Shown piece by piece: positions 45,945 to 54,267 of a stretch of DNA of 64,000 nucleotides (position 1 is the stretch's first letter; each line of letters begins with the position of its first letter). The notes under the pieces were generated by a model. That model was not told the origin of the DNA. It was given only the letters and a program-made list of their open reading frames with translations, and did no database searches. Both the position numbers and the translations under genes were made by a program. The stretch is from Candidatus Phosphitivorax anaerolimi (lineage in GTDB: Bacteria; Desulfobacterota; Desulfomonilia; UBA1062), in contig MPOS01000053.1 in NCBI GenBank assembly GCA_001896555.1, positions 1 to 64,000 on the forward strand, in the 5' to 3' direction.

Positions 45945-46566
45945 AATTCTCGCCCTTGTCCTGGTTTCAGCGGTCATCCACGTGGGCGTTTTCCACCTGT
46001 TCGATGGGATGACGGGGACCCGCCCGGCGCATGAGCCTATCCAGGTGTCCCTGGTCTCGCTGAAGGCCCCGGAAAAGACCACCCTCACCGAACCACCGAG
46101 ACCTGAACCGAAAGCAACACCAAAGCCCGGACCCGAGCCAAAACCGGCTCAAGAGCCGGCCCGGGAGCCTGAGCCCCAGGGGCCTCACGAGGTTCCCGTA
46201 GAATCAGCGGAACCGGTGACCGAGAGCAGGTCATCCGCCTTCGACGGTCCTTCTCACGAGGTCAGAACAGTCGATTCCCGGATGGTGGTGGAGGCCTATG
46301 AGAGGCAAGTGGCCGAGATCATCCGCCGCAATCTTCATTATCCATCCATTGCCAGAAGAAGGGGGATCGAAGGTACGGTGCATGTGCGGTTTGTTATCGA
46401 GGGCCGGGGCAGGGCGGCGGATACCCGGATCACACGGTCTTCCGGAGCACTGGTCCTCGACAGGAACGCGCTGGAGACGATCGAGAGGTGCAGCTTCCCT
46501 TCTCCGCCTGGCGGCAGCTTCGAGATCAGCCTGCCCATCACCTTCAGGCTCATCGAAGAGAGGTAG
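45928..46566 (+). CDS. tonB: TonB-family energy transducer
   Basis: 212 residues. One N-terminal membrane helix (about 5-25), then a Pro/Glu/Lys-rich stretch (about 48-90) that spans the periplasm, and a C-terminal TonB domain (about 125-212) with YPSIARRRGIEGTVHVRFVIEGRG and the closing PITFRLIEE. It transmits ExbB/ExbD energy to outer-membrane receptors for iron complexes, cobalamin or other large substrates. No TonB-dependent receptor gene is in the window. The region after it (46567-46814) holds only weak hairpins and no gene. Confidence 0.87.
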   Translation: MKRLIRILALVLVSAVIHVGVFHLFDGMTGTRPAHEPIQVSLVSLKAPEKTTLTEPPRPEPKATPKPGPEPKPAQEPAREPEPQGPHEVPVESAEPVTESRSSAFDGPSHEVRTVDSRMVVEAYERQVAEIIRRNLHYPSIARRRGIEGTVHVRFVIEGRGRAADTRITRSSGALVLDRNALETIERCSFPSPPGGSFEISLPITFRLIEER

Positions 46567-46814
46567 TGTATGGAGCATGCGCTGATCCGGGACTGGGTAA
46601 AGGGGCTTTAGACCTGCTCTTCGCAGAGTCGATTCCGGGCATCAGGCTTCGTGAAAATCAGCGCTCCTAAAGCGCCTGGGCCTTTTTTCAAGGCGGAGAT
46701 GATCGGGCTCTTCCAGCCGGACACATCTCAAGCCTCTATTCAACCGTTCAGAACTCCGGGAATGTGCGGTGTGACCTTTTTTTAGGATTGCACCCCTCAA
46801 GAGGGCAAACCCGC

Positions 46815-48152
46815 TTACTTTGTCTTGCGGGCGACCCTGGCCGCGAGCAGCACCGGATCGTACACCGGCGAGAAGGGCGGGGCGTAGGCAAGGTCGAGAT
46901 CGAACACCTGGTCTATGGTCATGCCGCAGAAGATGGCGGTCGCATAGACGTCGATCCGTTTGACCGCCTCGGGCCTTCCCGCGAGCTGTGCGCCGAGAAC
47001 GCGCCGGTCTTTTTTGCTGACGATCACCAGGGAGTCCAGGGAGGAAGACCCGGGGTAATACCGTGCCATGTCTCTCGACGTGACCGTGACCTTCTCGGGC
47101 TCGAACCCAAGCTTCTGGGCCTGGTCGAACGAGAGGCCGGTCCGTGCAACGCCCAGATCGAAGACCCTGGTGATGGCCGTGTTCATGACACCGGCAAAGG
47201 CCTCGCGTACGCCTGCGATATTCATACCTGCGATGAGCCCCTGTTTATTGGCCTTGAGCGCGAGCGGGGCATGGACCTCGATCCCGAACACGCTCATCCG
47301 GGCCGTGGCGCAGTCTCCCGCTGCATAGATCCCCTCGGCATCGGTCTGCATGAACTCGTCTACCCGCACGGCCCGGCTGACCCCCAGGGTGATCCCCGCA
47401 TCTTGAGCAAGGTCACTGTTCGGCTCCACACCCAGGGTGAGCAGGAGCGCGTCGAACTCGATCATCTCTGAATCGAGCACGACACCGACCTTTTCCCCCC
47501 GTTTTTCCAGGCCCACCAATGGTCTTCCGAGTATCAGACCGACCCCGTTCCTTGAGAGTCTGTCTTTGATGATGTCGGAGATTTCCTTTTCAAACGAGCG
47601 GTGGAGGTCTTCGCGGCGGTGGACCAGGGTCGTGTCGATCCCGAGCGAGCGGAACTGCTCCGCAGCCTCCAGTCCGATATACCCGCCTCCGGCCACCGCA
47701 ATGCTCCGGGGCCTGCGCTGCTTCAGGAAGTCCATGATCTTCCGGGCGTCGGCGAGATCGTTCATGGTAAAGACGTTTCCCATGCCGCGGATGTCGATCC
47801 CCTGGGTCTTGGGGCGGGCGCCGGTCGCTATCACGAGCCGGTCCCAGGGCTCGACCCGTAAATCCCCTCCGTGCTCTACCGTCACGGTGCGCGCAGCCGG
47901 ATCTATTGCCGTGACCGTATGGCCGGTCTGTACATCGAGCTTGCGCTTTTCCCTCGCATCATCGAGCGAGAGCTCCAGAAGATCGTTCAGGGAGCCGACC
48001 GCTCCCCCTACTAGGTAGGGGATCCCTCAAGAGGCGTACGAGATGTGCTCTCCCTGTTCAAAGACCACGACCTCGTATTCCGGCCTCAGGCGTTTGATCT
48101 GGCTTGCTGCACTCATGCCCGCTGCGTCGCCGCCGATAATGACGATCCTCAT
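46815..48152 (-). CDS. CoA-disulfide reductase / NADH oxidase-like flavoprotein with in-frame TGA at codon 42 (candidate selenoprotein)
   Basis: 445 codons from an ATG with AAGGAGG site (gene callers will report only the part from about 47885). N-terminal FAD loop [16 protein letters not shown] (5-20); middle NAD loop [23 protein letters not shown]; and C-terminal [15 protein letters not shown], the hallmark of the CoA-disulfide reductase/NADH oxidase family. Codon 42 is TGA (48027-48029) in the context ISYAS-TGA-GIPYL. Family members have the redox cysteine there (S-x-x-x-C-G-x-P-Y; Cys43 in S. aureus enzyme). The frame is otherwise intact, so selenocysteine is more likely than decay. Role inferred: NAD(P)H-linked reduction of CoA disulfide, polysulfide or oxygen. 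Confidence 0.85.
47990..48029 (-). promoter_or_regulatory. Candidate bacterial SECIS element after the in-frame TGA
   Basis: After the TGA (48027-48029), GGGAGC and GCTCCC form a 6-bp stem, extendable by one G-U pair, with apical loop GGTCG. The loop begins 26 nt beyond the TGA and starts with GG. This fits the general bacterial SECIS rules (16-37 nt spacing, G among the first two loop bases, short stem). A competing 7-bp hairpin (CCCCTAC/GTAGGGG) lies closer to the TGA. Detected by eye, not by a SECIS program. Confidence 0.6.
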
Positions 48153-48296
48153 GTCTGCTGCCTCCTTCTTTTCTGATCCATCGCCTCGGTGATCACCTCA
48201 TATCACCTTCTTAATTCTATACGCTACCTTAAGGCCTGCTTCAATATGCTACATCACCACGCCTGAAAGGTGTGCCCGTATGATTTGTTTTTAGGA

Positions 48297-48434
48297 GACA
48301 AACGAACCGCAAGTGAAGATGGGGCAAAAGAGTGCAGGGAAGCGGTGTACCTGTGCACCCCGCTTAGGTCAACGGGGTGCATGGGTCAAATCAAGGTGCC
48401 GGTTGGGGGAACCGGACCGACAGGGGAAGCGCGC
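48297..48434. other. Intergenic region rich in potential hairpins
   Basis: Between the helicase stop and the flavoprotein start lie three perfect short inverted repeats in about 75 bases: TGCACCCCG/CGGGGTGCA (48354-48362 and 48373-48381), CCGGTT/AACCGG near 48401-48417, and CGCGC/GCGCG near 48429-48443. There is no open frame of interest. It may be a structured leader or 3' RNA, or the remnant of a structured mobile RNA such as a group II intron; I cannot assign it. Confidence 0.4.
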
Positions 48435-49646
48435 CTAGCGCGAGGCATGTGCGGTTTTCTTCTCCCGTGAGCGGAATCTCCTGCGGCGGCCTCGGGAGGG
48501 TCTCTGTACTCTGCTCTTGTCCTCGACGTACATGCTCTCCTCCGGCCAGATGACCGGGATCTTCGTGCCGAGGAACTTCTCGATCGACTCCAGGGCGTAG
48601 ACATAGCTTTCGCAGGCCAGTGACACGGCCTTGCCCTGCTTGCCCGCCCGTGCGGTCCTGCCGATCCGGTGGACATAGTCCTCGCAGTCTTCCGGCAGGT
48701 CGTAGTTGATGACCAGATCGAGATCGTCTACGTGCAGGCCCCGGGAGGCGACGTTCGTTGCCACCAGGATGCGGATCCTGCCCGATTTGAGGCCCTCAAT
48801 CACCTTGAGCCGCTCCTTCTGCGGGAGATCGCCGGTGATGAAGTCGCAATCCAGCCCGTTTCGACTGAGCCGGCGCGCGACGTCGACCGTGGTCTGCTTC
48901 ATGTTGGTGAAGATCAGGCAGTTCTTCGGCTGCTCCTTCGCCAGGACCCCTAAGAGGAGAGAAAATTTCTCTTCATTGCTCACGTGATAGAGCTCCTGGG
49001 TGACTGTATCCACGGTGAGGTGCTCCGGGGCGATCTCGATCTCGGCAGGCTCGTTCATGAACCGCCAGGCAAGCTCCTTGACCAGGAAGCTCAAAGTCGC
49101 GCTGAACAGCATGGTCTGGCGCTTTTCTGCAGGGGGCATGGCACGGAGCATCTTCCTCAGGTCGGGGATGAACCCCATGTCGAAAAGGCGGTCGGCCTCA
49201 TCGATCACGACAATGCCCACATCCCGGAAATTCAGCCGGCGGGACTGATGAAAATCCAGGAGCCTGCCCGGGGTGCCTACGATGATCGTCGCGCCCTCCT
49301 TGAGCTGCCGCTCCTGGGTTTTGTACCCCACGCCGCCGTAGATGCAGGCAACCTTGTAGTCGAGGTGGGCTCCGAGAAGCATCGCCTCCTTTTCCACCTG
49401 GGTTGCGAGCTCACGGGTGGGAACGATGATAAGGGCCTTCTTTCCCTTGAGATGACGCAGGTTCTGGAAGATGGTGATGAGAAACGCTGCAGTCTTTCCG
49501 GTCCCGGTCTGGGACTGTGCGCACACGTCGGTCCCGGCCAGACTGTATTTGAAGGTGGCTTCCTGCACCGGTGTGCATTCGGTGAAGCCGGCGTCGCGAA
49601 TTCCGAGCAGAATCCGTTCGTCAAGCGGTAATTCAGTAAATTGCAT
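48435..49646 (-). CDS. DEAD-box ATP-dependent RNA helicase (RhlB/RhlE-like)
   Basis: 403 residues. Helicase motifs in order: Q motif TPVQEATF, motif I AQSQTGTGKTA, Ia PTRELATQ, Ib TPGRLLD, motif II VIDEADRLFDMGF, motif III SATL, motif V ATNVASRGLHVDDL and motif VI HRIGRTARAGK. The C-terminal tail is short and very basic (RPSRGRRRRFRSR), typical of RNA-binding extensions. It unwinds RNA in ribosome assembly or mRNA decay; RhlB is the nearest layout. A strong AAGGAG site precedes the ATG. It lies on the same strand as the upstream permease but 166 bases away. Confidence 0.92.
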   Translation of the reverse strand: MQFTELPLDERILLGIRDAGFTECTPVQEATFKYSLAGTDVCAQSQTGTGKTAAFLITIFQNLRHLKGKKALIIVPTRELATQVEKEAMLLGAHLDYKVACIYGGVGYKTQERQLKEGATIIVGTPGRLLDFHQSRRLNFRDVGIVVIDEADRLFDMGFIPDLRKMLRAMPPAEKRQTMLFSATLSFLVKELAWRFMNEPAEIEIAPEHLTVDTVTQELYHVSNEEKFSLLLGVLAKEQPKNCLIFTNMKQTTVDVARRLSRNGLDCDFITGDLPQKERLKVIEGLKSGRIRILVATNVASRGLHVDDLDLVINYDLPEDCEDYVHRIGRTARAGKQGKAVSLACESYVYALESIEKFLGTKIPVIWPEESMYVEDKSRVQRPSRGRRRRFRSREKKTAHASR

Positions 49647-49812
49647 TCAGACTCCTTGGTAGGGGAACTATATGTTTCTTTCGGCAAATTAAACCTGATT
49701 TCATGAATAATTTTCTATTTTGTTCAGGAACACTACCATATCAGACCGGAATGTCAATACAAAAAAACAGCATAGAGCCTGTGGGAGGGCCTTCCGAGCC
49801 GCGCTTGGCACC

Positions 49813-51039
49813 TCATGCGCAGGGCCAGAGCCACAGGGTCAGGGCTGCGAGGGCAAGGGTCAACACGGTGACAATGACGCCCGTGGGGGCATGATTGCGC
49901 CAGTCGATGCGAATGCCGTGAGCAGCCGCAGATTCCACCACGATGACGTTCGCGATGCTGCCGACGATGAGGAGGTTGCCTGCAAAGGTGCTGCTCAGCG
50001 CCAGGACAGGCCCGGCGAGAGGATGGCTCGCAACGGGCAGCAGGAGCATGACGGCGGGCACATTGGATACGGTGTTGCTGAGCAGGACCGTGATGGAAAA
50101 GAGCCATCCCGGGTGCGCCAGATCGATCCCGTGACCGAGCAGCTCGCTCACCACGAGCTCGGGCACCCTGGTCTGGGCGAGGGCGTGGTTGACGATGAAA
50201 AGCCCGCAGAAGAGCACCAGGATCTGCCAGTCAACCAGGCCCAGCATGGTGCGTGAATGCAGCTTGCGGCTCATGAGGAGCAGGCCCGCCGCCGCCAGCG
50301 CTGATATGTCCCTCGGCAGGCCGGTGAAGAGAAAGATGACGAAGAGCATTCCGGCTATGATCAGGCCCTTGAACGATTCCCAGCCGTTCCACGGCTGGAG
50401 ATTTTCGGCGAGCTCCTTTAGGCTGTCTTCTCCGGTGTGCCACCGCGTACGGTACTGCCAGGCGATGACCGCCCAGATGATCACCAGGCCCAGGAGCGAG
50501 GGGATACCGGCCATGATGAGATAGCCGGAGAAGGAGAGCCGAAGGGCCTGACCGATGAGGATGTTCTGCGGGTTCCCGATCAGGGTGGCGGCAGAGCCGA
50601 CATTGGCCGCGCATGCAATTGCCAGGAGATAGGGCACCGGGTCGAGTCTGCGGTGCCTGCAGGTCTGAATGATGACCGGCGGCAGCGCCAGGCAGACAAT
50701 GTCGTTCATGAACACTGCAGAGAGGACGCCGGTGAGGAGTATGACCGCTGCCAGGAGCAGGGAAGGGGAGGACTTAAGAGAGGTCACGGCCTCAGCGGTC
50801 CGGGTGTAGAAGCCCCCCAGGCGCAGCTGCGCAGAGATCACCATGAAGGCGAACAGCAGGGTGATCGTGGAAAGATCGATAGACTTTGCCGCCTGGCTCA
50901 GGCTCATGGCGCCCCCCGCGATGAGCACGATGGCGCCCAGCAGGGCCACTCCGGTCCGGTCGAGCTGAAGACGCGGGAGTCTTCCCAGCAGCATGCCGAT
51001 GTACACCACGATGAAGACAGCTACCACTGCCTGAGCCAT
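49813..51039 (-). CDS. SLC13/ArsB-NhaD superfamily permease
   Basis: 408 residues with about 10-11 membrane helices along the whole length. The motif pairs LTGVLSAVFMNDIVCLALPPVI and NVGSAATLIGNPQNILIG in the first half, and FSITVLLSNTVSNVPAVMLLLP in the second, are the hairpin signatures of the ion-transporter (ArsB/NhaD/SLC13) superfamily. It may transport an anion such as arsenite, or a carboxylate with sodium; no arsenic or dicarboxylate genes adjoin to decide. It stands alone on the minus strand with a weak ribosome site. Confidence 0.82.
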   Translation of the reverse strand: MAQAVVAVFIVVYIGMLLGRLPRLQLDRTGVALLGAIVLIAGGAMSLSQAAKSIDLSTITLLFAFMVISAQLRLGGFYTRTAEAVTSLKSSPSLLLAAVILLTGVLSAVFMNDIVCLALPPVIIQTCRHRRLDPVPYLLAIACAANVGSAATLIGNPQNILIGQALRLSFSGYLIMAGIPSLLGLVIIWAVIAWQYRTRWHTGEDSLKELAENLQPWNGWESFKGLIIAGMLFVIFLFTGLPRDISALAAAGLLLMSRKLHSRTMLGLVDWQILVLFCGLFIVNHALAQTRVPELVVSELLGHGIDLAHPGWLFSITVLLSNTVSNVPAVMLLLPVASHPLAGPVLALSSTFAGNLLIVGSIANVIVVESAAAHGIRIDWRNHAPTGVIVTVLTLALAALTLWLWPCA

Positions 51040-51230
51040 GGGCGCACATTATTCCAGTAGTTAGGCGAGTGCAATACCGAAGTTTAAAGGATATCTTATA
51101 GATGGGAGAGCGTGGACGAATCCGCTCTTCCTGAAAAAAGAGCTGGAAGGACAATGATCAATCATCTCTCGGTCCCTGATCGGAATGTGCTTCTCGAGGG
51201 CCGGGAAATATGAACCCGTACCCGAAAGGG

Positions 51231-51977
51231 TCATGCGATGAAGTTCTGGCCCGTGACGGAACCGGCCTGATCGGAAACCAGCCAGGAAACGAGGGATGCA
51301 ATGTCTTCGGGTCTGCCCTCCCTGCCGGCTGGATGACGGGGTTGATCCTTGAGCATCGGGAGATCGTCGCGGGTGCTGACCCACCCTGGGCTGACGCAGT
51401 TTACCCGGATATTCGGCCCCAGACCGACAGCGAGGCTGTGCGTGAGTGAGACCATGCCCCCTTTTGATGCTGTGTGGGTAAAGCTGTTCCGGTCCGGCTG
51501 GTGAAACCGCGTGGAGGCGATGTTGACGATCACGCCTCTGCCCTCGCGGAACAGAGCGTGTGCATACCTGGCCGTGAGCACCACCGAGGTGAGGTTGACG
51601 GCCAGATAGAGGTTCCACCGCGCGATGTCGAGGCGATGGATGGGGTCACCGAAGGATTGCGGGATGCCCGCGTTGTTCACCACCACATCGATGGGATCGT
51701 GCCCGTTTCCCCTCATGTCCTCAAAGGCGGCCTTGACCGATGCCTCATTGCCTACGTCCACGTGGTAGAATACGGCTCTGCCCGACTCATCGAGTTCTGA
51801 GGCCGTCCTGGTGCCGGTATGCCGGTCGATGTCAAAGATCAGCACCCGGCATCCGTCGTGCAAGAGCCTCTCTGCGATGGCCCTGCCGATGCCCCGGGCG
51901 CCCCCGGTCACGACCGCGGTCTTTGCTTGCCTGCCGGTAATGGCCTCCATATCAACCTTGCTCACAAGAGTATACAT
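51231..51977 (-). CDS. SDR-family protein with altered catalytic tyrosine
   Basis: 248 residues. Classical SDR fold: TGGARGIG cofactor loop (about residues 24-31), DVGNEA, VVNNAGIP, and a C-terminal TGQNF. The catalytic Ser lies in NIAST, but the usual Tyr of Y-x3-K is His (HTASKGG, where Y(S/N)ASKGG is normal). The chain stops at TGQNFIA, omitting the usual DGG tail. So it may be inactive or have changed chemistry. An alternative start at codon 10 (51950) has a better AAGG site. No partner gene adjoins; the reaction cannot be predicted. Confidence 0.75.
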   Translation of the reverse strand: MYTLVSKVDMEAITGRQAKTAVVTGGARGIGRAIAERLLHDGCRVLIFDIDRHTGTRTASELDESGRAVFYHVDVGNEASVKAAFEDMRGNGHDPIDVVVNNAGIPQSFGDPIHRLDIARWNLYLAVNLTSVVLTARYAHALFREGRGVIVNIASTRFHQPDRNSFTHTASKGGMVSLTHSLAVGLGPNIRVNCVSPGWVSTRDDLPMLKDQPRHPAGREGRPEDIASLVSWLVSDQAGSVTGQNFIA

Positions 51978-52203
51978 AGATCACTGAACCTTCACCTCAA
52001 GGCATCCGCCCGCTAATGCCCAAACAAAATACGCCATAAAGGGATCACGGTGGATGCACTCTTTGCGGGCACCTGCGGCCATTGAGAGGCGGTCTGTGAA
52101 AGGTATTCTTTATTTAAACAGCCGGTAAATCGTTCAGCGAGAACAGATTGTCGGGAATATACATCAGAAAAGTCATTCATCTGGGAAAAGTAAGGAGGAA
52201 GAA

Positions 52204-52629
52204 ATGTCTACACGGTATTTCGCCCTGATCCTGGGTATCTTCTATGTGATCGTAGGCGTGCTGGGACTTTTCCCCCCGCTGCTCCAGGCCATACCCGCCG
52301 GAGAACCGAACGTGTTCGTGGATTTTCTCAAGGGAAGCCTGCTGGGCGTATTCCCGGTGAACATCCTCCACACCCTGGTCCACCTGGTCGTGGGGATCTG
52401 GGGCATTGTCGCCTACCGGAGCTTCGCGTCATCACGGGTTTTCTCCCGGGCCATCGCCGTCATATTCGGCGTGCTGTTCGTGATGGGGATCATCCCGGTA
52501 CTGAGAACCGCCTTCGGCCTGATACCGCTTTATGGCTCGGATGTGGTGCTCCACCTGGTGACCGCGCTTCTGGGCGGCTATTTCGGCTGGGTAGTGCCTG
52601 AGGAAGACGTCATCGTCGTCCGTCACTGA
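52204..52629 (+). CDS. DUF4383 family small membrane protein
   Basis: 141 residues with four membrane helices (about 7-28, 50-72, 83-101, 112-131). It matches the DUF4383 layout: a conserved HTLVHLVVGIWGI helix and DVVLHLVTALLGGYFGW near the C-terminus. The function of the family is unknown. A strong AAGGAGGAAG site precedes the ATG. The last 20 bases overlap the end of the convergent phosphoesterase gene. The upstream gap (51978-52203) holds nothing I can name. Confidence 0.78.
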   Translation: MSTRYFALILGIFYVIVGVLGLFPPLLQAIPAGEPNVFVDFLKGSLLGVFPVNILHTLVHLVVGIWGIVAYRSFASSRVFSRAIAVIFGVLFVMGIIPVLRTAFGLIPLYGSDVVLHLVTALLGGYFGWVVPEEDVIVVRH

Positions 52630-53605
52630 CAAGGGGAGAGGCCTGGCCCTGCCGGGCGAGGACCTTCTTCATGAAAAACCCCTTGACCAGCCGCGCCCGG
52701 CGATCGATCGCCCGGGCAAAGACGCCGCGACTTACGGCTCCGGTGCCGAAAATGCTGTGAGTGAGGCTCTGCGCAGGGTTGTCCGTATCGAACGCAACGG
52801 CGTGCAGCCGCCCGGGGTGGTGGCCCGGATTGACCGCCAGGGTTTTGCCTATGGTGCAGCGATAGAAGCCGCTCATATAGGGCGCCTCATGGATGTGGCC
52901 GTGCAGGCTCACCAGGGGGCTGTGCTCTGCGATGAACCGGGTGATGGCCTTCGATCCGATCGGTTTGCCGGTGTAGAGGGTGTCGAGCCCGCTGCCAAAG
53001 GGCGGGCAGTGAAACACGCAGACATGGCCCACACCCCTGCCGGTTGCAATGGACGAGAGCTCCTCTTCCATGCTCGGCCTCTTGAGAGCATAGGCGCCTT
53101 CCCTGCTGGGCAAGACCCCGGTCTCTGTGCTCACCATGGGATATCGGCTCCTGACATAGCCGCTCCCATGCAGGTCTCTGCGCACGAAATCCTTGACCCA
53201 GAACAACGAATCGTTCGTGCAGCCATAGCCGGTAAAGGCAACACCGTCTATGGTCTCGGTCCTGCCGTGCAGGCAAAGCGCGGCCGGCACTGCTGTTTTC
53301 AGGTGCTCCACCGCCAGGTGCCAGTCGTGGTTCCCGGGTATGTACAGAATCGATACATCGGGATGACGGGAGGTGAAATCCGCAAACAGCGGCCCCAGGA
53401 AACCGTCGATGAAATCTAGCTGGGTATGCAGGGCAGGAGAGAAATCCGCAGTGCCGTGGAGCAGCTTCCACAGGCGGTCGATCCGCGTGGGCAAAAGGTC
53501 GCCGCCGATGACGACGCACTTGGCCTTGTTCTGAAGGGCATATGCGAGCATCTCGTGATACAGCTTCATGTTCCCGTGGAGGTCGCTGACAAATACCACC
53601 CTCAT
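52610..53605 (-). CDS. Calcineurin-like metallophosphoesterase
   Basis: 331 residues. Metal-binding motifs in order: VSDLHGN (residues 5-11), IGGDLLP (about 34-40), PGNHDWH (about 92-98), a histidine in VFHCPPFG, and LHGHIHEAP near residue 236, the complete two-metal phosphoesterase set. The substrate is unknown; members cleave nucleotides, phosphoproteins or lipid-linked phosphates. A AGGAGGTGAA site precedes the start. The basic C-terminal 40 residues (from about 290) are outside the fold. Confidence 0.87.
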   Translation of the reverse strand: MRVVFVSDLHGNMKLYHEMLAYALQNKAKCVVIGGDLLPTRIDRLWKLLHGTADFSPALHTQLDFIDGFLGPLFADFTSRHPDVSILYIPGNHDWHLAVEHLKTAVPAALCLHGRTETIDGVAFTGYGCTNDSLFWVKDFVRRDLHGSGYVRSRYPMVSTETGVLPSREGAYALKRPSMEEELSSIATGRGVGHVCVFHCPPFGSGLDTLYTGKPIGSKAITRFIAEHSPLVSLHGHIHEAPYMSGFYRCTIGKTLAVNPGHHPGRLHAVAFDTDNPAQSLTHSIFGTGAVSRGVFARAIDRRARLVKGFFMKKVLARQGQASPLVSDGRR

Positions 53606-53811
53606 CGCGGCTGTTCACCTCCTGTTCGTTCATGCATGGCTATGCAAGGTCTCCACTATAATGGAAATCCCTCTCTCCAGGAAAGTCTTTCTCTCTTTTT
53701 AAGGGTATATCCGTAAGAAATTTCTCCATCCATTGATTATAGCGCAGATACTTGGGATAATATCAACTTGCGCTGAAGAGAAAATTCACAAAAACGACAG
53801 GAAGTGACGAT

Positions 53812-54267
53812 ATGACCACCATACTTGTAGTGTACCATTCACAAGGAGGGAACAACAGGAAGATGGCCAGGGCGGTAGCTGAAGGCGTCAATTCCATCGA
53901 AGGAGCCTGTGCGAACCTCAAAGACGCGCTCGAAGCGGGTCTCGACGACCTGCTTGCCTGTGATGGGGTAGTGATCGGTTCACCCGAATACTTCGGTTAC
54001 CTCTCGGGCGCGGTCAAAGACTTCTTCGACCGCACCTATGAAGCGGCACGGGGCAAGGTGTTCCGCAAGCCCTATGCCGTATTCGTGAATGCCGGCAATG
54101 ACGGCTCCGGGGCCTTGAGAAACATCGAACGCATCTGCATCGGGTACCAGTTCAAGAAGGTTTATGAGCCCATTGTGGTAAAGGGAGAGATCACGCCCGA
54201 GGTCCTCGATGCCTGCCGATTGATGGGGCAGACTATTGCCGTCGGCGTGAGCGCCGGCATCTACTGA
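53812..54267 (+). CDS. Flavodoxin-like / WrbA-type FMN-binding protein
   Basis: 151 residues with flavodoxin fold. The FMN phosphate loop is YHSQGGNNRKMA (residues 8-19), and GVVIGSPEYFGYLSGAVKDFFDRTY (about 55-79) is the second flavin-binding element typical of WrbA/NADPH-dependent FMN reductases. It would transfer electrons to quinones or other acceptors. Its stop overlaps the start of the next gene (TGATG), a CoA-transferase-like gene, so they are likely co-translated. Confidence 0.83.
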   Translation: MTTILVVYHSQGGNNRKMARAVAEGVNSIEGACANLKDALEAGLDDLLACDGVVIGSPEYFGYLSGAVKDFFDRTYEAARGKVFRKPYAVFVNAGNDGSGALRNIERICIGYQFKKVYEPIVVKGEITPEVLDACRLMGQTIAVGVSAGIY

